DNA of 64,000 nt, taken from the NCBI GenBank assembly GCA_022791635.1, contig JAAVZL010000005.1, positions 1 to 64,000 of the forward strand, written 5' to 3'. The notes below the pieces were generated by a model, which saw only the letters and a program-made list of their open reading frames with translations, was not told where the DNA came from and did not search any database. Made by a program: the position numbers and the translations under genes. Shown here piece by piece: positions 41,112-50,565 of this stretch. Each line of letters opens with the position of its first letter. The first letter of the stretch is position 1. The stretch comes from Lachnospiraceae bacterium (GTDB lineage Bacteria > Bacillota > Clostridia > Lachnospirales > Lachnospiraceae).

Positions 41112-41607
41112 AATGGTGATTGGGATCCTTCTTCTTGGGATTTCCGCTTTTTATCTTCTGGGAGTCTGCCTTGTGATAGGAGATGCAAGGAAGGATGCGT
41201 CCTATCAGCTTTCTTACTGTATTCAGGCAGAGCAGACAGGTTGCGAGTACCTGGGGCAGGAGACTGTGATAAACGGTGAAAGACAGGAGGCAGAGGCCGG
41301 ATACGGCTTTTATCAGCTGACCTTCCGGGTGGAAAATCTGAGCAGCGTTTCCTACTACGGAGGTTTGGAGAATATGCTGGCCATGGACGGAGGGTACGAC
41401 CGGGAGATAGGGCGGATTGTGGAGGATTCGAGGATGATAGGATCGGGAACCTACGATACAACAGCCCCGGTTCTTCCCGGAAAGACCCAGGCGGATCTGG
41501 TATATTATGTGGAGGTAAAGGAAGAGGTAAGCCAGCTGCTTGCCACCTACCGGCCTAATTGGGACGAGGATCCGGTTCGCCTGGATGTGATGCTGGATAA
41601 AAAATAA
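41086..41607 (+). CDS. Membrane-anchored protein of unknown function
   Basis: The 173-residue product starts with one membrane helix (about 10-30, VIGILLLGISAFYLLGVCLV) and a beta-rich extracytoplasmic part with the motif YQLTFRVENLSSVSYYGGLE, in the style of DUF4352-like or immunoglobulin-like domains. The ATG at 41086 is 9 bases behind AGGAGG; an alternative at 41068 has no ribosome site. It overlaps the preceding gene by 26 bp and belongs to its transcript. No family is recognised with confidence. Confidence 0.7.
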   Translation: MSRMVKGIKMVIGILLLGISAFYLLGVCLVIGDARKDASYQLSYCIQAEQTGCEYLGQETVINGERQEAEAGYGFYQLTFRVENLSSVSYYGGLENMLAMDGGYDREIGRIVEDSRMIGSGTYDTTAPVLPGKTQADLVYYVEVKEEVSQLLATYRPNWDEDPVRLDVMLDKK

Positions 41608-41617
41608 AAGGAATGGA

Positions 41618-41646
41618 TTGACAAACAGTCCTCATTGGTATACAAT
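41618..41646 (+). promoter_or_regulatory. Promoter of the TrpX-type binding protein gene
   Basis: TTGACA (41618-41623) and TACAAT (41641-41646) have a 17-bp spacer, 128 bp before the start codon. The leader between contains the perfect palindrome at 41673. Confidence 0.7.
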
Positions 41647-41672
41647 TGCAAAGGTGAGCTAATACTTTAACG

Positions 41673-41690
41673 CGCCACAGCGCTGTGGCG
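41673..41690. promoter_or_regulatory. Perfect 18-bp palindrome in the leader
   Basis: CGCCACAG is followed by CGCTGTGGCG, so positions 41673-41690 read identically on both strands. It could be an operator site or a short hairpin with an A-run behind it. No T-run follows, so it is not a terminator. I do not know the protein that would bind. Confidence 0.55.
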
Positions 41691-41773
41691 AAAAAGTAAA
41701 AGCTCATAAATTGCAAAAACAGGTCCATCTGGTAAGAAGGGTTCTGCGGAATTTAAAGCTAGGAGGAATAAGT

Positions 41774-42814
41774 ATGAAAAAGTTATTGGCAATGCTGCTG
41801 GTGCTGTCCATGGCAATCTCTGTGACGGCGTGCGGCGGTAAGAGCGAGGAGAAGGCAGAGGCCCCTTCCGAGGCGCTTGAAGAGACACCGGGAGAAGAGG
41901 TAGAAGAGGAAGCTGAGGCCGAGGCTCCGGCTGAGGGAGCAGAGTATGTGGTAGGCATCTGCCAGCTGGTGCAGCATGATGCACTGGATGCGGCTACCCA
42001 GGGCTTTATGGATGCTTTGAAGGAAGAGCTGGGAGACCAGGTGACCTTTGATGAGCAGAACGCTTCCGGCGATCCGGCAACCTGCTCTACGATTATCAAT
42101 CAGTTTGTATCCGATGATGTGGATCTGATTCTGGCAAATGCAACCCCGGCTCTGCAGGCGGCACAGGCAGGAACCGGCACGATTCCGATTCTGGGCACCT
42201 CTGTAACGGAGTATGGTGTAGCCCTGAATATCAGCGATTTTGACGGAACCGTAGGCGGCAATATTTCCGGTACTTCCGACCTGGCGCCTCTTGATCAGCA
42301 GGCGCAGATCGTGAAGGAGCTGTTCCCGGATGCAAAGAACGTGGGACTTGTATATTGCTCTGCAGAGGCCAACTCTCAGTATCAGGTAGATACGGTTCAG
42401 GGATACCTGGAGGAGCTGGGCTATACCTGCAAGCAGTACTCTTTTGCGGATTCCAATGATCTGTCATCCGTAACTCAGACGGCTGTGGATGAGAGCGACG
42501 TACTCTATATTCCCACAGACAATACGGCTGCAAACAATACGGAGGTTATCCGCAATGTCTGCGAGCCGGCTAAGATACCGGTTGTGGTAGGTGAGGAAGG
42601 CATCTGTGCAGGCTGCGGCGTTGCAACCCTGTCCATCAGCTACTACGATCTGGGCGTTGCCACCGGCAAGATGGCGGCCAAGATCCTGACAGGCGAGTCT
42701 GATATCTCCACAATGCCCATTGAGTATGCACCTCAGTTTACCAAGAAGTACAATGCAGAGCTGTGTGAGTCTCTCGGAGTTACCATCCCGGATGGCTACG
42801 AGGCAATCCAGTAA
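41774..42814 (+). CDS. ABC transporter substrate-binding lipoprotein (TrpX type)
   Basis: The 346-residue protein has a lipoprotein signal with lipobox VTAC at residues 17-20, a glutamate- and alanine-rich tether (about 22-58), and a two-lobed ABC_sub_bind fold (VGICQLVQHDALDAATQGFM; NVGLVYCSAEANSQYQV). This family includes TrpX, which binds tryptophan or related aromatic compounds. GGAGGAATAAGT precedes the ATG. It is followed by a strong hairpin and then by the permease and ATPase, giving a complete importer with an attenuator between. Confidence 0.88.
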   Translation: MKKLLAMLLVLSMAISVTACGGKSEEKAEAPSEALEETPGEEVEEEAEAEAPAEGAEYVVGICQLVQHDALDAATQGFMDALKEELGDQVTFDEQNASGDPATCSTIINQFVSDDVDLILANATPALQAAQAGTGTIPILGTSVTEYGVALNISDFDGTVGGNISGTSDLAPLDQQAQIVKELFPDAKNVGLVYCSAEANSQYQVDTVQGYLEELGYTCKQYSFADSNDLSSVTQTAVDESDVLYIPTDNTAANNTEVIRNVCEPAKIPVVVGEEGICAGCGVATLSISYYDLGVATGKMAAKILTGESDISTMPIEYAPQFTKKYNAELCESLGVTIPDGYEAIQ

Positions 42815-42830
42815 GAAAAAATTCATAGAA

Positions 42831-42868
42831 AGCGGCAAAAAAGGACTTTCCTTTTTTGCCGCTTTTTG
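42831..42868 (+). terminator. Rho-independent terminator inside the ABC operon
   Basis: AGCGGCAAAAAAGG (42831-42844) pairs perfectly with CCTTTTTTGCCGCT (42850-42863) around a 5-base loop, followed by a T-run. It lies between the binding-protein gene and the permease gene. Read-through would lower permease and ATPase relative to the binding protein, a common balance in such operons. Confidence 0.85.
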
Positions 42869-42967
42869 TTATACTTATGAAAGCTGTGTGCCTTGTGGCT
42901 GGAAATCGATTTAGATATAGGTGTACTGTGAGGAATATTACGGAACTATATTCGAGGAGGAATGGTT

Positions 42968-43897
42968 ATGGAAATTGTGAAGCTTTTAAACGCGCTGCCG
43001 GGAGCCTGTGCCCAGGGCCTTATCTGGGGCATTATGGCCATTGGCGTCTATATCACCTATAAGGTCCTGGACTTGGCGGATCTTACGGTGGACGGAACCA
43101 TGGCAACAGGTGGAGCGGTCTGCGTCATGCTGATGCTTGGCGGACACTCTGCAGGCTTTTCCCTGCTTGTGGCTACGGGTGCAGGAATGCTGGCAGGCCT
43201 GGCAACGGGTATTTTACATACGGTTATGGGAATTCCGGCAATTCTGGCAGGGATTCTTACACAGCTTGGGCTTTATTCCATCAATCTGCGGATTATGGGA
43301 GGAAGGGCCAATCAGTCCATTGGCGTGGATCAATATGAGCTGTGGGTTTCTCTGCGCTGGGTGAAGGATGTGCCCTTCTATAAAAACCCGATTTTTGTGG
43401 TAGGGATTTTTGTAATTCTTCTGATTGCGGTGCTCTACTGGTTCTTTGGAACGGAGCTTGGCTGTTCCATCCGCGCCACCGGGTGCAATGCGAACATGTC
43501 CCGGGCACAGGGAATCAATACGGATATCAGCAAGATTCTGGGTCTGGTGCTGTCTAATGGGATTGTGGCTTTCTCCAGCGGCCTTTTTGCTCAGTATCAG
43601 GGCTTTGCAGATGTAAATTCAGGCCGGGGAGCCATTGTAATCGGCCTGGCGGCGGTGATTATCGGCCAGGTGGCATTCGGAAAGATTCGGGGAAATTTTG
43701 CCTTTAAGCTTTTGTCGGTGGTGTTTGGCTCTATTATCTATTATCTGGTGCTCCAGGTGGTGCTGAAAATGGGGCTGGATCCCAATGATTTAAAGCTTCT
43801 GGCTGCGGTTGTGGTTGCCATTTTCCTGGCGATTCCGTATCTGAAGGGCAAGTATTTTGCAAAGCCGGTGAAAAGGGGAGGTGGGTCCAATGCTTAG
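42968..43897 (+). CDS. ABC transporter permease (TrpY type)
   Basis: The 309-residue protein has about eight to nine helices and the motif YKVLDLADLTVDGTMATGGA of branched-chain-type permeases, with GCNANMSRAQGINTDISKIL as the cytoplasmic coupling segment. I start at 42968 because GAGGAGG lies about 8 bases before it; the earlier ATG at 42962 is too close. It overlaps the ATPase start by 8 bp. It would form the channel for the TrpX-type binding protein. Confidence 0.88.
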   Translation: MEIVKLLNALPGACAQGLIWGIMAIGVYITYKVLDLADLTVDGTMATGGAVCVMLMLGGHSAGFSLLVATGAGMLAGLATGILHTVMGIPAILAGILTQLGLYSINLRIMGGRANQSIGVDQYELWVSLRWVKDVPFYKNPIFVVGIFVILLIAVLYWFFGTELGCSIRATGCNANMSRAQGINTDISKILGLVLSNGIVAFSSGLFAQYQGFADVNSGRGAIVIGLAAVIIGQVAFGKIRGNFAFKLLSVVFGSIIYYLVLQVVLKMGLDPNDLKLLAAVVVAIFLAIPYLKGKYFAKPVKRGGGSNA

Positions 43898-44684
43898 GAT
43901 TGAACATATCTGGAAGACCTTTAATGTGGGCACGGTTAATGAGAAGACGGCTCTTCAGGATCTGTCCCTGGAATTGAATGAGGGAGATTTTGTGACTGTG
44001 ATCGGAGGCAACGGAGCCGGAAAGTCTACCATGCTCAATGCGGTGGCCGGAGTGTGGCCGGTGGATGAGGGAAAGATTTTTATTGACGAGATTGATGTGA
44101 CGAAGCTTCCGGAGCATAAGCGTGCGGCTTATCTGGGACGGGTGTTCCAGGATCCCATGACGGGGACGGCGGCCAATATGCAGATTCAGGAGAATCTGGC
44201 CCTGGCTTTGCGAAGAGGGAACTTTCGATTTTTAAAGTCCGGGATTACCAGGGCAGAGCGGGAGGATTATCAGGAGAAGCTTAAGGTGCTGGATTTGGGG
44301 CTTGAGGAGCGGATGACCAGTAAGGTGGGGCTTTTGTCCGGCGGACAGAGGCAGGCGCTTACCCTTTTGATGGCTACCTTAAAGAAGCCGAAGCTTTTGC
44401 TTCTGGATGAGCATACGGCGGCCCTGGATCCGAAGACGGCGGCAAAGGTTCTGGACGCTACGGAGCGGATTGTGGGGCGTGATCATCTGACAACTTTAAT
44501 GATTACCCATAATATGAAGGATGCCATTGCTCATGGAAACCGCCTGATTATGATGTATGAGGGAAATATTATTTATGATGTTTCCGGGGAGGAAAAGAAG
44601 CGGCTAAAGGTTTCGGATCTTTTGGCAAAGTTTGAACAGGCCAGCGGAGGAGAGTTCGCAAACGATCGGATGATTTTGACCTGA
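43890..44684 (+). CDS. ABC transporter ATPase (TrpZ type)
   Basis: The 264-residue ATPase has Walker A GGNGAGKST, signature LLSGGQRQALT, Walker B LLLDEHTAALD and an H-loop MITHNMKD. The glutamate and histidine after Walker B (DEHTAALD rather than DEPT) are features of this transporter class. It starts at 43890 behind GGGGAGG, overlapping the permease by 8 bp. It energises the importer formed with the two preceding genes. The whole set makes a complete uptake system. Confidence 0.9.
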   Translation: MLRIEHIWKTFNVGTVNEKTALQDLSLELNEGDFVTVIGGNGAGKSTMLNAVAGVWPVDEGKIFIDEIDVTKLPEHKRAAYLGRVFQDPMTGTAANMQIQENLALALRRGNFRFLKSGITRAEREDYQEKLKVLDLGLEERMTSKVGLLSGGQRQALTLLMATLKKPKLLLLDEHTAALDPKTAAKVLDATERIVGRDHLTTLMITHNMKDAIAHGNRLIMMYEGNIIYDVSGEEKKRLKVSDLLAKFEQASGGEFANDRMILT

Positions 44685-44693
44685 GGTTACTGA

Positions 44694-44722
44694 TTGACAA
44701 GGCTTGGGGAAGTTGCTAAAAT
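44694..44722 (+). promoter_or_regulatory. Promoter of ilvN
   Basis: TTGACA (44694-44699) and TAAAAT (44717-44722) are 17 bp apart, 44 bp before the ilvN start. No T-box or leader peptide is seen in this short leader. Confidence 0.7.
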
Positions 44723-44765
44723 TGAGAAAGCGCGATGACTATCGTTGAGAAAGGTGAAGTGTGGC

Positions 44766-45299
44766 ATGAGAAAGGTTGTTTTTTCTATGCTGGTGGACAA
44801 TACTTCCGGTGTTTTGAGCCGGATTGCAGGCTTGTTCAGCCGGCGGGGCTATAATATTGACAGTCTGACAGTAGGTGTGACGGCGGATCCCAGGTATTCC
44901 AGGGCTACGGTGGTGGCCAAGGGGGATCGGACGATTCTGGAGCAGATTGAGAAGCAGCTTTGTAAGCTGGTGGATGTGATTGACATTAAGCGGCTGGAGC
45001 CGGAGAGCTCCATTTGTCGGGAGCTGATTATGATTAAGCTGAAGGTCAATGAGGAGAACCGGCAGTCGATCATTTCTGTGGCGAATATTTTCCGGGCGAA
45101 GATTGTGGATGTGTCAAAGGAGTCGCTTTTGATTGAGCTTACGGGGAATCAGTCTAAGATTGAGGCGTTTATTGATCTTTTGAATGGGTATGAGATTCTG
45201 GAGCTTGCCAGGACAGGGATTACGGGGCTCTCCCGGGGTGTCTTTGATGTGAAGATGTATGATGAGGACGGACAGCTGATGGATTATGATTTCAGCTAG
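44766..45299 (+). CDS. ilvN: Acetolactate synthase small (regulatory) subunit
   Basis: The 177-residue protein has an N-terminal ACT domain (FSMLVDNTSGVLSRIAGLFS, then RRGYNIDSLTVG) that binds valine for feedback control, and a C-terminal small-subunit domain (IEAFIDLLNGYEILELARTG). It activates and regulates the catalytic subunit IlvB in branched-chain amino acid synthesis. IlvB is not in the window. The ATG at 44766 follows AAAGGTGAAG; a TTG at 44745 would add seven residues. It is 79 bp upstream of ilvC. Confidence 0.93.
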   Translation: MRKVVFSMLVDNTSGVLSRIAGLFSRRGYNIDSLTVGVTADPRYSRATVVAKGDRTILEQIEKQLCKLVDVIDIKRLEPESSICRELIMIKLKVNEENRQSIISVANIFRAKIVDVSKESLLIELTGNQSKIEAFIDLLNGYEILELARTGITGLSRGVFDVKMYDEDGQLMDYDFS

Positions 45300-45360
45300 T
45301 GCACGAGAGCCATAGGACTCATAAAGATGCAGATAGCTTGTTGTGCTACAACTATAATAA

Positions 45361-46395
<1,035 letters not shown>

Positions 46396-46429
46396 TCCTG
46401 AGAGTTTAGGGAGCTTTTTGAAAACGGAC

Positions 46430-46516
46430 GCAAAATAAGCCCTCTGACTTTTCCATATCTGTGTTCGGACGGTTCGCGTACACATGATATTGGAAAAGTC
46501 AGAGGGCTTATTTTGC
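46430..46516. repeat. Composite palindrome, element C
   Basis: GCAAAATAAGCCCTCTGAC (46430-46448) and its exact inverse (46498-46516) form the outer arms. The inside has the shared core TTTTCCATATC, GTGTTCGGACGGTTCGCG and ACACATGATATTGG. It is shorter than A, B and E because it lacks the CAGTCTGTCTG inner stem. It directly follows ilvC and forms a likely terminator with TTATTTT. Confidence 0.85.
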
Positions 46517-46627
46517 TGTGTTTTGGAAGAGCGTAGATTTGTGATTATGCACAAATTTACGCTCTTTTTTTTGTGGAAATGATCTATGGACAAAATGTAA
46601 TCGTGGTGTTATATTTGGATACGTGTA

Positions 46628-46658
46628 AAGGTAAACGTTAACCTACAACGTTTACCTT
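46628..46658. promoter_or_regulatory. LacI-family operator upstream of the NSS transporter
   Basis: AAGGTAAACGTT and AACGTTTACCTT are perfect 12-bp inverted arms with a 7-bp centre (46628-46639 and 46647-46658). The TAAACGTT word also appears at 47996-48003 in the leader of the LacI gene. The binding protein is therefore likely the LacI-type regulator at 48075. Confidence 0.75.
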
Positions 46659-46699
46659 GACGGATAGATAAAAAAAGGAAGGAGGAGAAAAAGGATTGC

Positions 46700-47835
46700 A
46701 TGAAAAAATGTGAGAACAAAAGGGATGGCTTTCATACTCGTTGGGGATTTATTCTTGCCTGTATCGGCTCTGCTGTTGGGATGGGAAATATCTGGTTATT
46801 CCCCTATCGGGTGGGGCAGTTTGGCGGAGCGGTTTTTTTGATTCCGTATTTGATTTTTGTAATACTGATTGGCTTTGCGGGTGTGATAGGAGAGATGACC
46901 TTTGGACGGGCTATGGAGGCCGGAACGTTGGGAGCCTTTGGGAAGGCCATGGAAAAGGTTGGGAAGAGTAAAGGGCTGGGAGAGTGGCTGGCATTGATTC
47001 CGGTGCTGGGCGGCTTTGCACTGGCGGTTGGTTATTCTGTGGTGGTTGGGTGGATTCTGAGGTTTCTGGCAGGAGCGCTGTCCGGTACTGCGCTGGAAGC
47101 GGAGAGCAGTGGGGCTTATTTTGGCAGTATTGCTTCTCATTTTGGGAGTGTGGGCTGGCATGTGCTGGGACTTGGATTTATGCTCTGGGACAAGCGTTTT
47201 TCTCTCTATCTCTTGCGGGGACAGGAACATTGGTTTATGGCTCTTATTTGAGCAGGGAGGAGGATATTGTAGACTGTGCTAAAAATGTTGCGCTGTTTGA
47301 TACCTTGGCGGCTTTGCTGTCTGCGTTTGTGATTATCCCGGCTGTTTTCGCATATGGACTTAACCCGGCTTCCGGCCCGCCGCTGATGTTTATTACGATG
47401 CCGGAGGTATTTAAGCAAATGCCCGGGGGTCCGTTTTTTATGGTTGTGTTCTTTGCGGCGGTTTTGTTTGCGGCAATGACCTCTCTGATTAATCTTTTTG
47501 AGACACCTATTGAGGTGCTGCAATATAAGTTTGGGTTTTCCAGAGGAAAAGCGGTTCTTTCGGTAGCCGGCAGCGGAACCCTGGTGGGAGTGTGTATCGA
47601 GGGTATCGTGGGAGGGTGGATGGACGTTTGTTCCATTTATATTTGCCCCTTGGGCGCACTGATGGCGGGAATTATGTTTTTCTGGATCTGTAAGCCGGAC
47701 TTTGTAAAAACACAGCTTGAGACGGGACGCAGGAAGGCCATTGGGAAATGGTTTGAACCGGCGGGGAGATTTCTGTTCTGTGGCCTTACACTGGCAGTTC
47801 TGATTCTTGGCACTTTCTTTGGAGGAATTGGTTGA
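46700..47835 (+). pseudogene. NSS-family sodium-dependent transporter with internal deletion
   Basis: The first part (46700-47186) has NSS signatures: TRWGFILACIGSAVGMGNIW followed by PYRVGQFGG, and GVIGEMTFGRAME. Near 47170 the reading goes from GWHVLGL directly to TWIYALGQAFFSLSLAGTG in another frame, which continues to 47835. In intact NSS proteins about 60 residues, including two helices, lie between these motifs. The deletion therefore removes helices and causes a frameshift. The downstream piece retains VVFFAAVLFAAMTSLINLFE. GGAAGGAGGAG precedes the start. It cannot make a functional transporter as read. Confidence 0.82.
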
Positions 47836-48074
47836 TGGAAGACAGAGCTTCGTGACATTAAGACAGCCTCTCATCCGTTTCTGCAAATTGGAGAAGCAGT
47901 GATATCATAATACACAAAAGTAAGAGCGTATTTTTTTGAAAATATGTTCTGGACAAATCCGGAATGCATTGGTAGCATCTATATACAAAGTAAGATAAAC
48001 GTTAAGCTCTTGTGTTGAATGACAAAAAGATTGCATTTCCAAATAAAAAGAGAAGCAGAAAAGGAGAACAGAAC

Positions 48075-49070
48075 ATGAAGAAGGCAACCATGAAGGATAT
48101 TGCAGAGGCAGCAGGTGTTTCGATTACAACCGTTTCCAAAATATTAAACCATGTAGACATGCATATCAGTGAGGCAACAAAAGAGAGAGTACTTGAGCTT
48201 GTTCAGGAATACAATTATATCCCCAATCAGGTTGCCAGAAGCTTACGAAGCAGTAACAGCAATACCATCGGGGTGGTTACCTATGATATTTCGGATCCCT
48301 ATGTATCGGAGATTGTACGAGGCATTGAGTTCGTTTGCAGAGCAAACGGTATCAGCGTTCTTATCTGCAATACAAGACCGGAAAAGGCTTCGGAGCTTGA
48401 GGATCTTCGCTTTTTAAGCTCTCAGATGGTAGACGGAATTATTTTTCTTCGCTCTTTATCTGCCAAAAATGAAGAATGGGTTTCCCGGTTAAAAACGCCT
48501 ATTATTGTGGTGGACAGGGAGCTTTCCCTTGATATTTCGGATGTTGGAATGGTGGATTCCAGCTCTATCGCGGCAATCTATAAGGCTGCGGAATTGCTTA
48601 TCAGGGAAGGATGTAAAAAAATCTCTTATATTGGACCTTCTGCAGAGGTACGTTCCAGTTCTCGTGTGGAAGGCTATGTGAAAGCGCTGAAGGACCAGGG
48701 AAGAACCATAGATCAGGAACTGATTTATCAAAAAGGGAATTTTGACCCGGAAACAGGGAGGAAGGGAGTAGACACGCTCTTTTCAAAAAAGGAGATTGAC
48801 GGCGTTGTGTGCGCCAATGATCTGATTGCCGCAGGTGCTCTGCTGGCGTTAAGTGAAAGAGGAATTGCAGTTCCCAGGCAAGTAAAAGTTACGGGAACGG
48901 ATAATATTCCCATTTCTCAATACCTGGTTCCGCCTCTTACAACGGTGGATTTGCATGGTTACAAGATAGGAACCGAGTGCGCGGATATGCTGATCGCCCG
49001 AATTCGGAATCAGGTGGCTTTGTCAAGAAAGCTGATTGATTGTGAGATTGTAATGCGCAAATCCGTATAA
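48075..49070 (+). CDS. LacI-family transcriptional regulator
   Basis: The 331-residue protein has a LacI helix-turn-helix and hinge (MKDIAEAAGVSITTVSKILN, ARSLRSSNSNTIGVV) and a periplasmic-binding-like effector domain from residue 60 to 330. GGAGAACAGAAC precedes the ATG at 48075. A single TAAACGTT half-site lies at 47996-48003, matching the full operator at 46628. Control of the broken transporter at 46700, of itself, and perhaps of the permease at 49083, is inferred. The bases 47836-48074 hold nothing else I can support. Confidence 0.9.
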   Translation: MKKATMKDIAEAAGVSITTVSKILNHVDMHISEATKERVLELVQEYNYIPNQVARSLRSSNSNTIGVVTYDISDPYVSEIVRGIEFVCRANGISVLICNTRPEKASELEDLRFLSSQMVDGIIFLRSLSAKNEEWVSRLKTPIIVVDRELSLDISDVGMVDSSSIAAIYKAAELLIREGCKKISYIGPSAEVRSSSRVEGYVKALKDQGRTIDQELIYQKGNFDPETGRKGVDTLFSKKEIDGVVCANDLIAAGALLALSERGIAVPRQVKVTGTDNIPISQYLVPPLTTVDLHGYKIGTECADMLIARIRNQVALSRKLIDCEIVMRKSV

Positions 49071-49082
49071 GAGAGATGCATA

Positions 49083-50417
49083 ATGAATACAAATAAAAGT
49101 GAATTAAAGAGGGAGATGGGACTCTTCTCGGCAGTCTGCGTTCTCGTGGGATGTGTTGTTGGATCAGGAATCTTTACAACACCCGGAAAGATAGCAGTTA
49201 CGGCAGGTTCCATTGGACCGATGATTGTAGGGTGGCTGATTGCAGGTATCAGTGCTGTTCTATGCGCTCTTGTATACGCAGAATTATCTCCCGCTATGCC
49301 AAAAGCAGGGGACTCCTACGTATATATTGATGAGGCTTTTGGTCACGGCGCATCCTTTATGTATGGCTGGTCCAGTATTTTCGGCAATTTTCTTCCGGTA
49401 ATCGCCATGATGGCCACTGCTTTTGCCAGCAATTTTGCCGCTTTGTTTCCGGTGCTGCATTTGTCTGTAACCGGACAGCGTCTGGTAGCAACTGCACTGA
49501 TTGTCATTCTTTCCTTTGTGAATATTCGAGGGGTAAAGAACGGTTCCACCGTACAGAATATTTTTACGGTAGCGAAGATTACCGTATTGGCAGCCGTAAC
49601 TATTGGCGGAATCGTTGCCTTAAAGCCGGAGAACTTTACGACTATGACTACTGAGACCGTGGAATGGGGAAGATCCTTTGCTACGGCAGTACCTGCAATG
49701 GGAGCCTTCGGCGGATACTATACCCTTTCCTATATGAGCGGTGAGATTAAGAACCCCAAGAGGAATCTTCCGCTGGCCACGATTATCGGAATGGGAGTAG
49801 TGATTGCAATTAACGTACTTTTGACCATTGCCTGTGTGGGCTCTGTGGGGTTTGCCAATTTGGCCGGTTCGGATACACCGGTAAGTGTGGCGGCTCAGGT
49901 TGTGTTCGGCGGTGTAGGAGCTACTCTGGTTACCCTTGGAGCTACGGTGTCCATTTTTGGTTCCACCAACGGAACACTGCTCAGCCTTCCCCGGGTTGCC
50001 TATGCAATGGCGGAAAACCGTATGATGTTCCCCTTCTTTGCAAAGCTGCATCCGAAGTATAAAACGCCGTATGTCACCATCCTGGTTTATGCAACGGTCG
50101 CTGTTATGTTTGTGTGGACAGGCAACTTTATGACATTTCTGATGATGAGTACCTTCGTAGGGTGCCTAAGTGAGGTTGCCGTCTGCCTGGCGCTGTTTGT
50201 TCTGCGTAAAAAGCAGCCGGATCTGGAGCGCCCCTTTAAAATGTGGGGATATCCGGTTACTGCAATTCTGGCTACCGTCGTTACATTCATTCTCGTGTGC
50301 AGTGTTTCTCCTCAGGAGATGCGAAGCGGAGGATTTCTGATGCTGACTTCGATTCCCGCGTATCTTATTTTCTTATACATGAATAAGAAAAGAGGGGTAA
50401 GTACAGAGGGAGAATAG
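49083..50417 (+). CDS. APC-family amino-acid permease
   Basis: The 444-residue protein has twelve predicted helices and the APC signature MGLFSAVCVLVGCVVGSGIF in helix 1, the GWLIAGISAVLCALVYAELS segment and the helix 6 GRSFATAVPAMGAFGGYYTL. The helix pattern and NRMMFPFFAKLHPKYKTPYV place it in the LAT/APC amino-acid group, so it moves amino acids across the membrane. It starts 12 bp after the LacI gene, so it is probably in the same operon. It ends at a strong terminator. Confidence 0.9.
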   Translation: MNTNKSELKREMGLFSAVCVLVGCVVGSGIFTTPGKIAVTAGSIGPMIVGWLIAGISAVLCALVYAELSPAMPKAGDSYVYIDEAFGHGASFMYGWSSIFGNFLPVIAMMATAFASNFAALFPVLHLSVTGQRLVATALIVILSFVNIRGVKNGSTVQNIFTVAKITVLAAVTIGGIVALKPENFTTMTTETVEWGRSFATAVPAMGAFGGYYTLSYMSGEIKNPKRNLPLATIIGMGVVIAINVLLTIACVGSVGFANLAGSDTPVSVAAQVVFGGVGATLVTLGATVSIFGSTNGTLLSLPRVAYAMAENRMMFPFFAKLHPKYKTPYVTILVYATVAVMFVWTGNFMTFLMMSTFVGCLSEVAVCLALFVLRKKQPDLERPFKMWGYPVTAILATVVTFILVCSVSPQEMRSGGFLMLTSIPAYLIFLYMNKKRGVSTEGE

Positions 50418-50426
50418 AGAAAATAA

Positions 50427-50493
50427 GAAAGTGCCTTTTTCTTGGTAAGGATTTGATTGGTGAGAAAATCCGGAGAAAAAGGTGCTTCTTTTT
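50427..50493 (+). terminator. Terminator after the APC permease
   Basis: GAAAGTGCCTTTTTCT (50427-50442) pairs with AGAAAAAGGTGCTTC (50474-50488), with one G-T wobble and a long loop, followed by five Ts. It separates the permease from the two-component system. Confidence 0.75.
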
Positions 50494-50499
50494 ATAAGC

Positions 50500-50528
50500 T
50501 TGATTTCGTTTGCTTCACCGGCTATAAT
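50500..50528 (+). promoter_or_regulatory. Promoter of the two-component operon
   Basis: TTGATT (50500-50505) and TATAAT (50523-50528) are 17 bp apart, 37 bp before the response-regulator start. Confidence 0.7.
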
Positions 50529-50565
50529 TAAGAATACTTTTATTTGGCTCCTGGGAGGTGAAAAA

